NCBI RefSeq assembly: GCF_023715415.1
Contig: NZ_JAMBOB010000006.1
Coordinates: forward strand, 248,001-312,000
Source: Neobacillus niacini
GTDB lineage: Bacteria > Bacillota > Bacilli > Bacillales > Cytobacillaceae
Reading direction: 5' to 3'
DNA length: 64,000 nucleotides
Numbering within the stretch: position 1 is the stretch's first letter; each line of letters opens with the position of its first letter. Below are positions 23,218 through 32,589 of the stretch, in pieces. The notes under the pieces are model-generated. The model saw only the letters and a list, made by a program, of their open reading frames with translations, did not search any database and was not told the origin of the DNA. The translations under genes were made by a program, and so were the position numbers.

Positions 23218-25140
23218 CTATACTTCTAATGCTTCTGTAGGAAGAACATCTTTAATTTTCTGCAATAATGCTGAATCGATATCTTCATCCAGCATGATAT
23301 GCACACTTCCTCGATCATTTTCACTTCTAATTAAACGGCCAATGCCCTGGCGTAAACGAAGCAGCATATAAGGTAAATCCACTTCTTCAAATGGATTAGC
23401 AACACCATTCCTTTTTGCGGTAAACACTGGATCATTTGGCGGGAATGGAAGGGAAAAGATCAATACATTTTCCAATGATCTTCCTGGGATATCTAAACCT
23501 TCCCATAAATGAATGGTACAAAGAATCGCATGCTCTTCATTTTGAAACTTTGAAACGAGCGTGCTAATTTCTTCATCACCCTCAAAATACACTGGGTATG
23601 GAACACTTCCCGAAAGTCTTTGTTTAAGACTCTTTAATTCATTTTGATTGTTTAGAAGAATAAGTGCCCTGCCTTCGGATTGAACAATCTTGTTTATACA
23701 ATAATCAATCTTAGCTTCCATTGAATTATTAAACTTGGGCATATATACTTCCATTTTTTCCTGGTAATCAAAAGGTGAATCTACAGAGAATGATAAATAC
23801 TCTTTAATTCCCAAGCTATTCGCAATGTAGTCAAATTTCTTTTGGTTCGACAGTGTCGCAGATGAAAAGATAAACGGTTTTTTCTGCACGAATACCTCGT
23901 CCCTCATAACTTCTTCAACCATCTTAGGCATGATGACAAGTGTCCGTTCGTATCCCTTTTCTTCAAACCAGGTAATCCCGTTCATTTCCTTTAGAAATAA
24001 CGATAATGAGTAGGTAATTTGCTCTAAATATTCCTCAACGATTTTCAAGTCATATTCATTAATTACATACATTTCACTTTCAAAGACAAGCTCTTCTTCA
24101 ATTGCTTGAAGTCGGTTTAACAGCGTTGTACCATATCTAATGAGGGATGGATTCATGGTAATCATTTGTTTTTCTGATCCTTCTGACGGGACAGAGTATT
24201 GTGAAATCGCACTAAAGAACTTATCATTGTCTAAAAGAGCTTCCTCTATGGTATAAAGAGTTTTTTCACGCACTTCATTTTCCATCAACCTTGTTAGCAA
24301 TGTCTCAAGTGTAGAATCGGTGAAACGATAGCTTAACGCTTTCTGCGCCGCGTACTCAAGTAAATGTCCCTCGTCAAATACCACAGAAGAGTGGTCAGGC
24401 AATAACGGAAGCTGCCCCTCCCTCTTTCGCGATTCCTTTGTCCAAACATGCTCCATATAAAAGTCATGTGAGCAAATGATTAAGTCCTTTGCGTGTCGGT
24501 AAAAATCACGATTTAAAGTAAGACCACAACGGTGTCTTTTTTCACAGGAAAAACAATCCTGAACCATATCCCAGTTAATTTTCCCCCAAGTATCGTCGGA
24601 CAATGTAGGATAATCCCGGCGGTCACCATATCTTTCAAACCTTTGCATCGAGCCATCACTATGAACAAAATCTGGTAATTCCTCATATATTCCAGCAATA
24701 TCATCATTAAAGTCTTCATGCCTAACATAATCAAGCTTTTTTAAGCAAAGGTATTGGTCCCTGGACTTTGCCAATCGAACATCCATATTAAGCCCGAGCA
24801 CTTTCTCTAGCTTTGCAATGTCCCCTTCTTTTTTCACTAGCTGCTCAATTAATGTTTCATCGGCACAGGCAATAATGGCAGGTCTATTTGTGTATCTCGC
24901 ATACATAATAGCGTAGAGAAGGTAAACAATTGTTTTTCCTGTACCGACACCAGCTTCAGCAAACATAATCTTTTTGTCCTTGAATGCTTTTTCTAGCTGA
25001 AAGGCCATAAAGATTTGTTCATCACGTAATTCAAACCCAGCTTCGGGTAAAATATCATAAAATAAGTCACCAATCCATTCACTTAACTTATCGTAAAAGG
25101 ATTCGGTTTTAGAAACTTCAAATGGAATACGGTCTTGCAT
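23218..25140 (-). CDS. ypvA: DinG/XPD-family ATP-dependent DNA helicase YpvA
   Basis: A 640-aa superfamily 2 helicase. Walker A is EAGVGTGKT (62-70), the DEAH-type box appears as VFDEGHLLE, and the C-terminal RecA lobe ends in LLRLRQGIGRLIRSENDRG. Four cysteines between the motifs (one in YLCLKK, two in DCFSCEKR, one in RCGL) fit the XPD-type iron-sulfur cluster. It would unwind DNA with 5'-3' polarity in repair. The ATG at 25140 follows AGGAGGGG; the open frame goes 14 codons further. A different DinG-type helicase is encoded at 47698. Confidence 0.93.
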   Translation of the reverse strand: MQDRIPFEVSKTESFYDKLSEWIGDLFYDILPEAGFELRDEQIFMAFQLEKAFKDKKIMFAEAGVGTGKTIVYLLYAIMYARYTNRPAIIACADETLIEQLVKKEGDIAKLEKVLGLNMDVRLAKSRDQYLCLKKLDYVRHEDFNDDIAGIYEELPDFVHSDGSMQRFERYGDRRDYPTLSDDTWGKINWDMVQDCFSCEKRHRCGLTLNRDFYRHAKDLIICSHDFYMEHVWTKESRKREGQLPLLPDHSSVVFDEGHLLEYAAQKALSYRFTDSTLETLLTRLMENEVREKTLYTIEEALLDNDKFFSAISQYSVPSEGSEKQMITMNPSLIRYGTTLLNRLQAIEEELVFESEMYVINEYDLKIVEEYLEQITYSLSLFLKEMNGITWFEEKGYERTLVIMPKMVEEVMRDEVFVQKKPFIFSSATLSNQKKFDYIANSLGIKEYLSFSVDSPFDYQEKMEVYMPKFNNSMEAKIDYCINKIVQSEGRALILLNNQNELKSLKQRLSGSVPYPVYFEGDEEISTLVSKFQNEEHAILCTIHLWEGLDIPGRSLENVLIFSLPFPPNDPVFTAKRNGVANPFEEVDLPYMLLRLRQGIGRLIRSENDRGSVHIMLDEDIDSALLQKIKDVLPTEALEV

Positions 25141-25208
25141 ACAATCCCCTCCTGTGAACGAATGAAATGGAGCCTTTATCACTAGGCTCCAATTGTTCTT
25201 TTTGAAAT

Positions 25209-26351
25209 CTATTCAATTGAACGGGGTGGTCTTTTTCCCCAATATTGATATAGGTCAGTACGGATAAAGCCATTAAACAATTTACGCTTTTTTGTCGCTG
25301 GTCTTCCATAAAATTGTTCAAACTCTTCATTAGAGGTCAAGATATAAATGGACCAAGTGTCAAGCTTACTAAAGGACTGTCCCATTTCCTTGTACATGTG
25401 CTCAACAGCATTTTTTTCTCCCAGTCTTTCTCCATATGGCGGATTTCCAACTATCACACCATATTCCTTGATGGTTGTAATATCTCTTACTTGCATTTGC
25501 TTATATTGAATGAGATCTCCAAGACCTGCCTCAAAGGAATTTTCCTGAGCGATTTTGATCATTCGATGGTCAATATCAGTCCCCATAATATCTAATGGCT
25601 GATCATAATTTGCCAAATCCTCTGCTTCGGTACGAGCTTCATCCCATACTTTACCGGGAATCCAATTCCATTTTTCTGACACAAATTCACGGTTAAAGCC
25701 CGGAGCAATATTTTGACCAATCATGGCGGCTTCAATTGGAATGGTACCAGAGCCACAGAATGGGTCGATAAATGGTTTATCAGGCTTCCAATTCGTTAAT
25801 TGTACAAGTGCTGCTGCAAGGGTTTCCTTTAATGGTGCCTCCCCTTGATCCACACGGTATCCTCGTTTATGGAGTCCTTGACCGCTTGTATCGATTGTTA
25901 TGGTTGCAACGTCCTTTAGTAATGCCACTTCTATACGAAAATAAGCACCCGTCTCCTCAAACCATGAATCTCGCTTATAGTAGCTTTTCATTCGGTCCAC
26001 AACCGCTTTTTTCACAATGGCCTGACAATCTGAGACACTAAATAATTTTGATTTGACTGACTTTCCCGTTACAGGGAACTCTGCATCTTCTGGAAGATAC
26101 TTTTCCCACGGCAAGGCTTTTGTTTTCTCAAATAATTCATCAAAGGTATAGGCTTTAAATTCGCCGACTTTGATTTTAACTCTGTCAGCTGTACGCAGCC
26201 ACATATTGCTTCGTGCAATAGCGGTTTCATCACCAGTATAGATTACCTTGCCATTTTCTACTTCACACTCATAACCGAGAGCGCGTACTTCCTTTGCTAC
26301 TAATGCTTCCAGCCCCATTGCAGCAGTTGCAATTAATTGATATTTTCCCAT
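25209..26351 (-). CDS. ypsC: THUMP-domain class I rRNA (guanine-N2) methyltransferase, YpsC
   Basis: A 380-aa RNA methylase: N-terminal THUMP domain (about 45-155) for RNA binding and a C-terminal Rossmann SAM domain with DPFCGSGTIPIEAAM and the catalytic motif GNPPYGERLG. Relatives (RlmK/L, YpsC) make m2G in 23S rRNA. The ATG at 26351 is near the rnpB-gpsB block, in the same order as B. subtilis. The spacing to ypvA is 68 bp. Confidence 0.93.
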   Translation of the reverse strand: MGKYQLIATAAMGLEALVAKEVRALGYECEVENGKVIYTGDETAIARSNMWLRTADRVKIKVGEFKAYTFDELFEKTKALPWEKYLPEDAEFPVTGKSVKSKLFSVSDCQAIVKKAVVDRMKSYYKRDSWFEETGAYFRIEVALLKDVATITIDTSGQGLHKRGYRVDQGEAPLKETLAAALVQLTNWKPDKPFIDPFCGSGTIPIEAAMIGQNIAPGFNREFVSEKWNWIPGKVWDEARTEAEDLANYDQPLDIMGTDIDHRMIKIAQENSFEAGLGDLIQYKQMQVRDITTIKEYGVIVGNPPYGERLGEKNAVEHMYKEMGQSFSKLDTWSIYILTSNEEFEQFYGRPATKKRKLFNGFIRTDLYQYWGKRPPRSIE

Positions 26352-26463
26352 TTTCGTCCACCCTTAACTTTTAACCTTATTATGTATGAATATATGCTTG
26401 CCTATCATACCATTATAGACCAAAATCAGTAACCCCATGCAAATAGGAGTAATGTATAAAAGT

Positions 26464-26489
26464 AAAAAGACTCTCCTCATAGGAGAGTC
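26464..26489 (-). terminator. Intrinsic terminator of rnpB
   Basis: On the minus strand GACTCTCCT (26489-26481) pairs with AGGAGAGTC (26477-26469) and is followed by TTTTT (26468-26464). Confidence 0.85.
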
Positions 26490-26510
26490 GCATGCCTTAA
26501 CTTTAATTTA

Positions 26511-26927
26511 CATTAATAACGTTCTGTAAGCCATGTTCTGTACCAGAGTACTACAAACGGCGTAAACGCCTCGTACTTAGGTGGTAATCATCTATCTACA
26601 GATTCCAAGGAATCTGTCCTTCTCCTCGTTCAATTCCTCAGAGAAAGTGCCCCTACCATTATTTGGGTTTCTCGCTCGTGGGGTTTACCTCGTTCCACCC
26701 TTTTCATTTCTGAAAAGGCTCCGTCACTGTGGCACTTTTATAGGTATTCATACCATATCCATAGTGGACTTAGGTATTTTCCCGGCCGTCAGCCTTATTC
26801 AGGCTGCCCTAGCTTATGAATTCACTAGGCACGAACACTACGAGCATCTCAGCTCGTGCGAGCATGGACTTTCCTCTACAAGAGAGCAAATGCTTCTTGC
26901 AGCGATTACCCGAACGTAATTAATGAG
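26511..26927 (-). ncRNA. rnpB: RNase P RNA, Bacillus class B
   Basis: Catalytic RNA of RNase P, which removes tRNA 5' leaders. On the minus strand the conserved blocks appear in order: ACGTTCGGGTAATCGCTGC, then GAGGAAAGTCCATGCTCGCA, AGTGCCACAGTGACGGAG, GTAAACCCCACGAGCGAGAA and ATGGCTTACAGAACGTTA. Helix P1 is visible as CATTAATTACGTTC near 26925 pairing with GAACGTTATTAATG near 26511, with one mismatch. Length of about 415 nt agrees with the ~400-nt B. subtilis RNA. Ends are set from P1 and are accurate to a few bases. Confidence 0.95.
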
Positions 26928-26936
26928 CACTTTTTT

Positions 26937-26965
26937 ATTATATGCATTTGTATCCTTTTAATCAA
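26937..26965 (-). promoter_or_regulatory. Sigma-A promoter of rnpB
   Basis: TTGATT (26965-26960), 17 bp and TATAAT (26942-26937) on the minus strand. The start site expected about 7 bases later coincides with the 5' end of RNase P RNA. Confidence 0.8.
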
Positions 26966-26997
26966 TGGTACTAATTTGGAAATCAAGGTACGATTTG

Positions 26998-27300
26998 TTA
27001 ATCGTATAGCTTATTACCAAAAACATGCTTTTCAAGATTTGATAAACGTTTCAAGATATCAAAGTTCGTCGTCCCTGCTGGCTGTGTTACTGGCTGTCTC
27101 CTAGACGTTTCTTCTAACTGCTTCCGTAAACGAAGATTTTCTTGCTGCAGGTCTTCTATTTCCTGCTGGAATGTTTCATAATCCTTGATAATCAAATCTA
27201 AGTACTTATCAACATCTTCTTGCTTATACCCTCTTACACCGGTTTTGAATTCTTTTTCTAATATATCCTTAGCGGTAAGTTTCACTTTATCGGTCACCAT
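26998..27300 (-). CDS. gpsB: Cell-cycle protein GpsB
   Basis: A 100-aa DivIVA-like coiled-coil protein that links PBP1 and the division machinery and shuttles between septum and side wall. The N-terminal membrane-binding domain has [29 protein letters not shown] (abridged pattern, residues 6-34), a coiled coil follows to about residue 65, and the short C-terminal domain has [17 protein letters not shown]. The ATG at 27300 follows GAGGTGG. Its partner gene ponA is encoded 13 kb away in the window. Confidence 0.95.
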   Translation of the reverse strand: MVTDKVKLTAKDILEKEFKTGVRGYKQEDVDKYLDLIIKDYETFQQEIEDLQQENLRLRKQLEETSRRQPVTQPAGTTNFDILKRLSNLEKHVFGNKLYD

Positions 27301-27405
27301 TATATTCCACCTCAAGTCATTCACCAATCATTACCTATTATTTTTTCAAAAATAAGTGATTTTGTCAATTTTTCTTTCTTATAACTCAATAAGATGAAGC
27401 TCATT

Positions 27406-27972
27406 TTAAAATTCTGTACGTCTGAGTTCTTGTTCTTCTTCAACAATAACTTGTAAATCATAAAATGTAATCAGTTGGATAGGATAAGGATGATTATTTT
27501 GATACTGATGAGCCATTTCGTATATGTACATTGGGCTTCCTTCTTTCTCCTGATCATAAAAAAGGAGCAAGGCGTCGCTTTTTTCAATAAAAAATTGATT
27601 TTTCATGCGAAATTGCCAAGGTTTTTCATACCCTTTTTTTGTGACTGAATCAACGAAATCCGCTTGTGCTAGGATAGATTTATACCACTCTTTGTTGTTT
27701 TCACTCCATGTAGCCTCTTGCTCTAAAAATGGTGTAATAACAGCCACCTTTACATCAGGATAGTCAGATTTCAGTTCAAAGATAACTTCTGCAGCCCAAA
27801 GTTCCGTGCCCAGCTGTCCGCTGATCAAGATCCATTCTAAACCATCTTCAATCATGGGTATTAATGTTTTCTTTAAGGCTGCTTTAATATATATAACAGA
27901 TGGATGGTCATTTTTAAAAATTCCTAATTCAAATGGTTTATAACCCGATATGGCTAAAACTTTAATCAACAT
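27406..27972 (-). CDS. ypsA: YpsA, SLOG-fold DUF1273 protein
   Basis: A 188-aa Rossmann-like SLOG family protein, with [12 protein letters not shown] at the N terminus, [15 protein letters not shown] (nucleotide-binding-like glycine motif, about 55-69) and [16 protein letters not shown]. In Firmicutes YpsA influences cell division and may bind a nucleotide signal such as an ADP-ribose derivative. The ATG at 27972 follows AAGGAG. It is adjacent to gpsB, as in B. subtilis, which supports a division-related role. Confidence 0.92.
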   Translation of the reverse strand: MLIKVLAISGYKPFELGIFKNDHPSVIYIKAALKKTLIPMIEDGLEWILISGQLGTELWAAEVIFELKSDYPDVKVAVITPFLEQEATWSENNKEWYKSILAQADFVDSVTKKGYEKPWQFRMKNQFFIEKSDALLLFYDQEKEGSPMYIYEMAHQYQNNHPYPIQLITFYDLQVIVEEEQELRRTEF

Positions 27973-27994
27973 TATTCTCCTTATCAAATAAATT

Positions 27995-28024
27995 GAAAAA
28001 ACAAGGGCAAACCTGCCCTTGTTA
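27995..28024 (-). terminator. Intrinsic terminator of cotD
   Basis: AACAAGGGCA (28000-28009) and TGCCCTTGTT (28014-28023) form a perfect 10-bp stem; on the minus strand it is followed by TTTTTC. It overlaps the region just before ypsA. Confidence 0.85.
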
Positions 28025-28029
28025 ATTGA

Positions 28030-28482
28030 TTATCCAAAGAAACGTCTCGGACGTGGGTATTGACCTGGTGCCATGCCTGGTCCCATTCCTGGAGCCATGC
28101 CCGGTCCCATCATGCCTGGTCCCATTCCCGGAGCCATGCCCGGTCCCATTCCTGGACCCATCATTCCCGGTCCCATCATGCCTGGTCCCATATTAGGCGG
28201 CATGTTGTTCCCTGGAGGTAATGCATTACTCTGAGCTCCAGCAACAGCGGTCGGCATAGGTGCTGGCATACCACCTTTACAGCAGTTAATGTGTTGATGA
28301 CAACAATCTTGTGCACAAGAAGCTGTTTGAGGACAATAGTGTTTATGCTGGAACATATGATGATTAATAGTTGTTGTATGTGTTGGATGAATATGCGGAA
28401 CCACAGTTGTTGAGAAAGTGTGGTTTACTACTTGTTTAGTCGGATGAATGACTGGCGGCGCAAAATTAGTTCCAAGATACAA
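28030..28482 (-). CDS. cotD: Inner spore coat protein CotD
   Basis: A 150-aa structural coat protein. The N-terminal half has the CotD signature, VVNHTFSTTVVPHIHPTHTT, and a His/Cys-rich segment (CPQTASCAQDCCHQHINCC) suited to metal binding or cross-linking. The C-terminal half is an unusual low-complexity run of Gly-Pro-Gly-Met and Gly-Met-Met/Ala-Pro units (about residues 95-143) ending PRPRRFFG. The TTG at 28482 is chosen because GGGAGAG lies 6 bases upstream; an upstream in-frame ATG would overlap that site. A mother-cell sigma-K promoter is expected. Confidence 0.88.
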   Translation of the reverse strand: MYLGTNFAPPVIHPTKQVVNHTFSTTVVPHIHPTHTTTINHHMFQHKHYCPQTASCAQDCCHQHINCCKGGMPAPMPTAVAGAQSNALPPGNNMPPNMGPGMMGPGMMGPGMGPGMAPGMGPGMMGPGMAPGMGPGMAPGQYPRPRRFFG

Positions 28483-28501
28483 TATAAGCTCTCCCTTCAA
28501 A

Positions 28502-28921
28502 TATATATTCTGTTTACATTAACAGCCTATGATAGGAGAGTTTTTCTTGTACTAATGAAAATACCTATTTTTCATATATCTAATTAAGATTAACTTCACT
28601 TAGTCAACTGTCTAGCTCAAGCGCACAGTGATAAATGTCTAGATTCATAAAGAAATGGCGCTTTTACTTTTTATAGCATTGAATATAAGTTATCTTTTAA
28701 GCTTGAAAAAAGTACTGCAGTCAAACAAACGACAACAAAAAATAAATACAAGATTGCTTTATACATAGTATCTACCCCATTATTATTTTATAGTCGTTTT
28801 TTACTCACAGTTATCTATTTTACAACTTTCAACTATAAGAAACAATATGAGATTACTATTATTTTGGTATTGAAATGTGAATTTTTTGTTACAAAGAATC
28901 GAGGATCGACGAATGTTGCGC
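28502..28921. other. Intergenic stretch between cotD and mrfB
   Basis: About 420 bp of A/T-rich sequence. It holds one possible 31-aa membrane peptide gene (28671-28766, listed separately) and, around 28608-28640, GTCTAGCTCAAGCGCACAG, which looks like a broken end of a common Bacillus intergenic repeat. Nothing else convincing is seen. Confidence 0.5.
28671..28766 (-). CDS. Possible 31-aa membrane peptide
   Basis: The frame MYKAILYLFFVVVCLTAVLF followed by SSLKDNLYSML is one hydrophobic helix with a short polar end. A modest GGGGTAG site lies 7 bases before the ATG. There is no clear terminator or known family. It is comparable with the many tiny membrane peptides of Bacillus, but may be a chance frame in A/T-rich DNA. 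Confidence 0.4.
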   Translation of the reverse strand: MYKAILYLFFVVVCLTAVLFSSLKDNLYSML

Positions 28922-30175
28922 TTACCTGGGAAATTTAGCGAATTTCCCCTCCAAACGGTTCATCCTGAGATCAAGCTGTTGCTGAATTTTTTGGGTTGGA
29001 GACTCCATGTTTCCCATAGATTCCAAAGCCTTTAGGCAATAATCCAAGGCAAGCTTGTAATCTTTTACTTTATGTTCATAAATTTTTGAAGCTTCTACAC
29101 AAGCGTCAATGCTCAACTGATGATTTTCTGTGTCAGCTACTTCTAAAAATAATGGTAAACTACTTTCCCAGTCTTGCTCTTTTTTAAACTGATAGGCTAA
29201 AGTTAGCTTTGCTTGTAAAGAGGTAAAATCACTGCCTTCTACAAGCTTCGTCAATACCTTTCTTGCTTCAGCCTTTTCCCCCAGTGAAGCATACCACCTG
29301 CCTACTTCAAATGTTTCTTTTCGTGTTTGGCTTGTGTCCATCCCACAAAGTTGAAAGGTAAGATGGGTATATAATGTGACGAGCGACAAAATATCAATTT
29401 CATTGTGTTTAATGATTCCAAGCATCCCATCCGGCTGTTTACTTTCAATGAAATCAAAATAAATCATTGGAGCCAAATAACCTGGGATATCATCTATCCT
29501 CTCGATTCCTAGAATGTCCTTTTCGACGACGGCTAGCTTTAGACGATCCAATTTATGCTTCCAAAGTCTTCTTGCTGCATGAAATAAATCAAAATGACCA
29601 AAGGCTGGTAGCTTTGGTACATGATCCCTTACTAGGGTATGCCTGGTTTTAACTTGTGGCCAATCAAACGATTTCCCATTATAGGTGACTAAAGTTTTAT
29701 AGTTTACCTTCTCCAGAAAGCTTTTATATAAAGGGACTTCAGCACCTGGATGTGGAAGAATATGTTGCCTTAAAACTAGATTTTCACCGATTACACTTGC
29801 GTAACCAAGTAAAAAAATTGTATTACCCACTCCACCACCTAGGCCCGTTGTTTCCGTATCAAAAAAGAATAATTCCTCAGCACGATGCCCTTCTGCTGAT
29901 AATGGATGACTAATAGGCTGGTTATTCCAGATATCAACAGCTGTTAGAAATTCATGAAAATGGTAATGACCATGTTTTTGTGACAACGGATATTTCACTT
30001 CACGAATCAGACAGTAATCCTGGTCCAATAGGTACGGAGTCACGTTTTCACTTTCCCATTTGGGCAGGAATGGTATCTCAATTCTCGATGACTCGGGAGG
30101 AGAAATACTGTCTGCAGCTGGTGCTCCACTTGATATATGCGGTTTTAAACGATTTAATTTATTTTTCAATGACAT
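28922..30175 (-). CDS. mrfB: MrfB (YprB), DEDDh exonuclease with TPR-like tail
   Basis: A 417-aa protein with a DnaQ/RNase H-like exonuclease domain (about 90-270). Visible motifs are FFDTETTGLGGGVGN (Exo I), YNGKSFDWPQVKTR (Exo II) and HNEIDILSLV (Exo III His-Asp). A C-terminal helical TPR-like region follows (about 290-410). In B. subtilis MrfA and MrfB repair mitomycin C adducts independently of UvrABC. The ATG at 30175 lies 17 bp after mrfA, so the two form an operon. Confidence 0.92.
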   Translation of the reverse strand: MSLKNKLNRLKPHISSGAPAADSISPPESSRIEIPFLPKWESENVTPYLLDQDYCLIREVKYPLSQKHGHYHFHEFLTAVDIWNNQPISHPLSAEGHRAEELFFFDTETTGLGGGVGNTIFLLGYASVIGENLVLRQHILPHPGAEVPLYKSFLEKVNYKTLVTYNGKSFDWPQVKTRHTLVRDHVPKLPAFGHFDLFHAARRLWKHKLDRLKLAVVEKDILGIERIDDIPGYLAPMIYFDFIESKQPDGMLGIIKHNEIDILSLVTLYTHLTFQLCGMDTSQTRKETFEVGRWYASLGEKAEARKVLTKLVEGSDFTSLQAKLTLAYQFKKEQDWESSLPLFLEVADTENHQLSIDACVEASKIYEHKVKDYKLALDYCLKALESMGNMESPTQKIQQQLDLRMNRLEGKFAKFPR

Positions 30176-30192
30176 CTCAGCACTTCCTCATT

Positions 30193-32469
30193 TTAATTGG
30201 AAGGATTTATGAATGCTTCAATTATTTTTAAAGTATCTCTTTTTGCCGTCTCACCCACAGTATCGGTTCCAATACATGATGGACACCCCGTTTGACATTT
30301 ACAGTTTTCAATCATTTTCTGCGTTTCTGCAAAGACCTCTGACATTCCAGAATGAATTTTCTCGCTTAGACCAATGCCGCCTGGATATCGATCATAAAAG
30401 AAAATCGTTGGTTTTTCATTATGATCTGCTTTAACCTGTGGTATCACATGAATATCTTGTGGATCTGCCATTACAAATAATGGTGCAATATGATTTAAAG
30501 AATGAGCCGTCCCAACAAGTCCCTGTTCTAATCGCTCTTGTCCCATTTCCGCAAACGACTTATTTAATGAAATCCATGCCGCACTCGTATGGAGCTCTTC
30601 TTCAGGGAGGTGGATGGGTCCTGAACCGATATTTTCATGGGTCTCAAATTTGATTTTCTTAAAAATGGTTGCCATTGCCCGGACGCTGACATCTCCATAG
30701 CCAACTTCAGCATACTCCAGCCTAGTAAGCTTGTCCTCTTCTAAGACCTTAAGTTGTACGGCTAAATTGGCATCAGTAAAATAATCAACATCTACTTCAG
30801 TGACAAATGCTTTTTTTTCTTCCCAATCAAGCTTTTCCACCTGAAATTGAGTTCCTTGATGGAGATAAATGGCTTCATCATGCAGCAAGGTCATAGCGGA
30901 AAACCGATCCATTTCTCCGATTACTCTTGCATTGGCTACATCTGATTGGTCAACAATGATAACATTTTCTTGTGAAGCGGAACGCAAGCTAATATTATGA
31001 GCAGGAAATGAATCATTCATCCAATACCATTTATCACCATTCTGGTAGAGAATCCGTTCCTGTGTCAGATATTCTAGCAGCTCCTCTGTTCCGACATCGC
31101 CAAACTGCTCATCACCTTTAAAAGGAAGTTCGAATGCCGCACACTTCATATGATCAATTAAAATAATTAAGTTATCAGGATTAATCCTAGCTGTCTCTGG
31201 GCTTTTATTAAAAAAGTACTCTGGGTTCTGGATGATATATTGATCCAAAGGACTAGAACTCGCAACCATAATAACAAGGGCTTCCCCGTGCCTTCTTCCT
31301 GCTCTCCCTGCCTGCTGCCATGCACTAGAAATGGTTCCAGGATAGCCTGTCATGATACATACCTGCAGCTGACCTATATCAACTCCCAGCTCAAGTGCAT
31401 TCGTACTGACAACTCCGTATATTTCCCCCGAGCGAAGGCCTTTTTCAATTTTCCTGCGCTCTGTAGGTAAATAGCCTCCGCGATAACCCATAATAGATTT
31501 GGGACCTAATTGATTTTTCACTAATTCCTGCAAATAGGTTAAGATAATTTCAACCCGAACTCTGCTTCTAGCAAAGACAATCGTTTGAATTTTATTTTTT
31601 AACAATTCACCTGCAATTTTACGAACCTCAAGTGTTGCACTTCTTCTTATATTTAAGGGCTTATTTACAATAGGCGGATTATAAAAAAGAAAGTGTTTGG
31701 TTCCACTGGGTGCACCATTATTATCAACCAGAACCATTTTTTCTTCGGTTAACTTTTCAGCTAGTTCAAGTGGATTGGCAATGGTTGCCGAAGTGCAGAT
31801 AAAGACAGGATTACTGCCATAGTAACGACAAATTCGTTTTAGCCTGCGGATTACGTTGGCAACATGACTGCCAAAAACACCTCGATAGGTATGAAGTTCA
31901 TCAATCACAACAAATTTGAGATTTTCAAAGAGTGAAACCCATTTCGTATGATGAGGAAGGATCGCAGAGTGGAGCATATCAGGATTGGTTATAACCACAT
32001 GTCCTGCTTTACGTACCTTTTGGCGGATATTTGCCGGTGTATCCCCATCATAGGTATAACTATTGATATCAATACCAGCTGCCTGGATAATTTCATTGAT
32101 TTCACTTTTTTGATCCTGTGCAAGAGCCTTTGTGGGAAACATATAGAGAGCCCTTGCATTTGGGTTGGATAAAATACTTTGCAAAACCGGGAGATTATAA
32201 CACAGTGTTTTTCCCGAAGCGGTTGGTGTCACGGCAACAACACTATTTCCAGCCATGACATTCTCGAAAGCCGTTTTTTGATGGGTATACAGCTTTTCTA
32301 TCCCTTTACTTTTTAGTGAATCTCTTAATGCCGTATGAAGCTGCTCAGGAAGTGAGACACTTTGGGCATCCTTTGATTGTAGTGTCTTCCATGTAACGAT
32401 ATTTTCTTTAAAACTGTCATTTATTTTTAAATCAACAAGAATTTCCTGCAGATTTTTCTTAATTTTCAT
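30193..32469 (-). CDS. mrfA: MrfA (YprA), DEAD/DEAH helicase with DUF1998 domain
   Basis: A 758-aa superfamily 2 helicase. Walker A is TPTASGKTLCYN (about 80-91), the DEVH-type box is VVIDELHTYRG, the SAT motif is CTSATIAN and motif VI is QQAGRAGRRHGEA. The C-terminal DUF1998 domain ends with four cysteines, CKCQTGCPSC, a zinc site essential in B. subtilis MrfA. It acts with MrfB in removing mitomycin lesions. The ATG follows GAGGTGATCCT. A LexA-like palindrome lies 28 bp upstream of the start. Confidence 0.95.
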   Translation of the reverse strand: MKIKKNLQEILVDLKINDSFKENIVTWKTLQSKDAQSVSLPEQLHTALRDSLKSKGIEKLYTHQKTAFENVMAGNSVVAVTPTASGKTLCYNLPVLQSILSNPNARALYMFPTKALAQDQKSEINEIIQAAGIDINSYTYDGDTPANIRQKVRKAGHVVITNPDMLHSAILPHHTKWVSLFENLKFVVIDELHTYRGVFGSHVANVIRRLKRICRYYGSNPVFICTSATIANPLELAEKLTEEKMVLVDNNGAPSGTKHFLFYNPPIVNKPLNIRRSATLEVRKIAGELLKNKIQTIVFARSRVRVEIILTYLQELVKNQLGPKSIMGYRGGYLPTERRKIEKGLRSGEIYGVVSTNALELGVDIGQLQVCIMTGYPGTISSAWQQAGRAGRRHGEALVIMVASSSPLDQYIIQNPEYFFNKSPETARINPDNLIILIDHMKCAAFELPFKGDEQFGDVGTEELLEYLTQERILYQNGDKWYWMNDSFPAHNISLRSASQENVIIVDQSDVANARVIGEMDRFSAMTLLHDEAIYLHQGTQFQVEKLDWEEKKAFVTEVDVDYFTDANLAVQLKVLEEDKLTRLEYAEVGYGDVSVRAMATIFKKIKFETHENIGSGPIHLPEEELHTSAAWISLNKSFAEMGQERLEQGLVGTAHSLNHIAPLFVMADPQDIHVIPQVKADHNEKPTIFFYDRYPGGIGLSEKIHSGMSEVFAETQKMIENCKCQTGCPSCIGTDTVGETAKRDTLKIIEAFINPSN

Positions 32470-32496
32470 AGGATCACCTCATTGCTATCATTATAA

Positions 32497-32510
32497 CGAA
32501 TAAATGTTCG
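32497..32510. promoter_or_regulatory. LexA (SOS) box-like palindrome ahead of mrfAB
   Basis: CGAATAAATGTTCG matches the Bacillus SOS-box consensus CGAAC-RNRY-GTTYG at 13 of 14 positions (T for C at position 5). It lies between mrfA and the divergent Crp/Fnr-type regulator gene, at the expected promoter of mrfAB. Confidence 0.55.
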
Positions 32511-32538
32511 TAAAAAAAGAATATTAATTATTATTTGT

Positions 32539-32567
32539 TTGTCTGTTACAATAGTATAAGGTATTTT
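32539..32567 (+). promoter_or_regulatory. Promoter of the second Crp/Fnr-type regulator
   Basis: TTGTCT (32539-32544), 17 bp and TATTTT (32562-32567), 22 bp before the start codon of the regulator. It is a moderate match to sigma-A, and no Crp/Fnr-type box lies nearby. Confidence 0.5.
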
Positions 32568-32589
32568 ATTTCGTCTGTGGAGGTGGACC

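Noticed and set aside
26581..26919. 112-aa plus-strand frame
   Set aside because: It lies wholly antisense to RNase P RNA, whose conserved blocks and paired ends explain the sequence.
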